Position numbers and translations under genes: made by a program. From Quatrionicoccus australiensis (GTDB lineage Bacteria > Pseudomonadota > Gammaproteobacteria > Burkholderiales > Rhodocyclaceae): a stretch of 64,000 nt of DNA. The number at the start of each line of letters is the position of its first letter. Within the stretch, counting starts at the first letter, position 1. The stretch is taken from contig NZ_JAHBAH010000001.1 of assembly GCF_020510425.1 (NCBI RefSeq), forward strand, positions 2,213,001 to 2,277,000. The letters run 5' to 3'. A model generated the notes under the pieces. It had not been told where the DNA came from. It saw only the letters and a list, made by a program, of their open reading frames with translations, and searched no databases. Positions 63,061 to 64,000 of this stretch are shown here, piece after piece.

Positions 63061-64000
63061 ATGGTCTTTTCCTTTTTCAAGAAGCAACCCCAAAAAATGC
63101 CGGAACGGCCGGCGGCTCGTCCCAAGGCGCCGGTGGAGTTGCCAAGGGAGGCCTTGCCTGACATCGCACTGCCACCACTGGAGGATCTGGAGTTCTCGGT
63201 CAGCGAATTGCCTGCTGCCGTAGCCAGGCCAAAAGCCGCGCCAGCCGCAGCCGCGCCGGAAAAGCCAGCCAAGCCGCTGGCCGTCGATGCGGATCTGGAT
63301 TTCACGATGGAAGAGTTCGATCGTGACTTCACCGAGTCCAGTGTCATGGCGATCGACGTCGATCACGATCTCGATCCCTTGCAGGCCGATCTCGAGCAGG
63401 CCGTCGTTCTCTTCGCCAACGGCCAGGATGCGGCCGCCCGTTCCCTCCTCGAAGTCCTGATCCGCGCCTATCCGGGCAGCGAGGGCAAGCGTTTCTGGCA
63501 ACTGCTGTTCGATCTGCTGCAGGTTGTTGGCGACCGCGCCGCCTTTGACAAATTCGGCGTCGAATTCGCCGAGGCCTGTGAAACCTCGCCGCCGGCGTGG
63601 CGTCTCGAGCAGCCGGTAGTAACCACGACCCAGGAAGGCGCCAAGCTTTTTACCCTGCAGGGCGTGTTGACCGATGAATGCATCGCGCCGCTGACCGAAC
63701 TGGCCAATCTGATCGCCGCCAAGCAGGCCGCGATGGTCGATTGCGGCAAGTTGATCGGCTGCGATGACGAAGTGGCCGGGCGTTTGGCTGCTCTGCTGGC
63801 CAGTGCCCGCAAAAATGGTGTGGCGATCACGCTGCTCCAGCCCGAGGCCTTCCAGCGGCGGCTGAATGACCGGCTGGTGGTGGGGGAGGCGGTGCATGCA
63901 CCGTCCTGGTTGCTGTTGCTCGAACTGTTGCAGCGGCACGGCACGCAGGAGGCCTTCGAAGAGCGGGCGGTCGACTACGCGGTGACCTTCGAATTGTCGC
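63061..64000 (+). CDS. Unrecognised protein with Pro/Ala linker and STAS-like C-terminus (partial)
   Basis: The frame starts at ATG 63061 (MVFSFFKKQPQK), six bases after CGGAG, and is open at the window end, so the C-terminus is missing. Residues 1-85 are low-complexity (Pro, Ala, Lys, Glu), residues about 100-160 helical and TPR-like (QAVVLFANGQDAAARSLLEVLIRAYPGS), and the visible C-terminal part (about 190-280) alternates strands and helices like a STAS/anti-sigma-antagonist domain (MVDCGKLIGCDDEVAGRLAALLASARKNGVAITL). Function unknown; cytoplasmic. Confidence 0.55.
   Translation, partial: MVFSFFKKQPQKMPERPAARPKAPVELPREALPDIALPPLEDLEFSVSELPAAVARPKAAPAAAAPEKPAKPLAVDADLDFTMEEFDRDFTESSVMAIDVDHDLDPLQADLEQAVVLFANGQDAAARSLLEVLIRAYPGSEGKRFWQLLFDLLQVVGDRAAFDKFGVEFAEACETSPPAWRLEQPVVTTTQEGAKLFTLQGVLTDECIAPLTELANLIAAKQAAMVDCGKLIGCDDEVAGRLAALLASARKNGVAITLLQPEAFQRRLNDRLVVGEAVHAPSWLLLLELLQRHGTQEAFEERAVDYAVTFELS

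Noticed and set aside
62188..63939. Minus-strand open frame of 583 codons
   Set aside because: Gln/Arg/Gly-rich shadow of the permease and the final partial gene.

Overview
The window is GC-rich, densely packed chromosomal DNA from a betaproteobacterium, most likely Rhodocyclales (Dechloromonas/Azonexus-like). The evidence is gene order and family type: an ahcY-tlyA-metF operon behind an S-adenosylhomocysteine riboswitch, the nadD-rsfS-rlmH-maf block, polA/DUF2782/thrB, and metK-lpxL-lpxL-dapF-DUF484-xerC. The taxon is an inference. I see no insertion sequence, prophage, CRISPR array or plasmid function.

Layout. 1-6.3 kb: a soluble histidine kinase/response-regulator pair (minus strand, the regulator cut by the window edge), then cobalamin lower-ligand genes: cobU (minus), and on the plus strand a cobalamin riboswitch with its own promoter and terminator driving cobT-cobS, then a DUF938 methyltransferase, an unknown 128-aa protein, a CopD-like membrane protein and a CobC-type phosphatase. 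6.3-27.8 kb: a plus-strand surface-glycan cluster with three GT9 (heptosyltransferase-like) and four GT4 glycosyltransferases, msbA, two asparagine-synthase-type amidotransferases, two methyltransferases, a large SGNH acyltransferase, neuB-neuC-neuA for a CMP-activated nonulosonic (sialic-type) acid, and a 473-aa GT-B-like protein that is the best candidate transferase. No flippase, polymerase or ligase gene (wzx, wzy, waaL) is visible, so the product may be a core or lipooligosaccharide exported by MsbA.

27.8-44.1 kb: polA (minus) back-to-back with a LOG-family gene, DUF2782, thrB, two related membrane proteins, nadD-rsfS-rlmH-maf, then a glycosyltransferase, an enoyl-CoA hydratase divergent from acetoacetyl-CoA synthetase across a palindromic operator candidate, a membrane acyltransferase, trhP-like U32 gene and rng. 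44.1-46.3 kb: a Tat-exported dienelactone hydrolase, two tRNA-Lys genes with a consensus promoter, and an MscS channel. 46.3-52.7 kb: the methyl-cycle region (minus): SAH riboswitch-ahcY-membrane protein-tlyA-metF-small exported protein, an HD-GYP protein, and metK with a structured leader and a duplicated 3' end.

52.7-57.8 kb: two LpxL-type acyltransferases, a GNAT acetyltransferase, dapF, a DUF484 protein and xerC, followed by an isolated 50-codon gene for a very basic protein that has a near-consensus promoter, a strong ribosome binding site and its own terminator. 57.8-64 kb: an RlmI-like methyltransferase, then a metal-uptake cluster (CxxC small exported protein, outer-membrane protein, ZnuA-like binding protein, ATPase, permease), and the start of an unrecognised protein that runs off the window.

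The strongest points for follow-up are the small basic protein gene, the sialylation cluster with its unassigned transferase, the metK leader and metK 3'-end duplication, and the two riboswitches.
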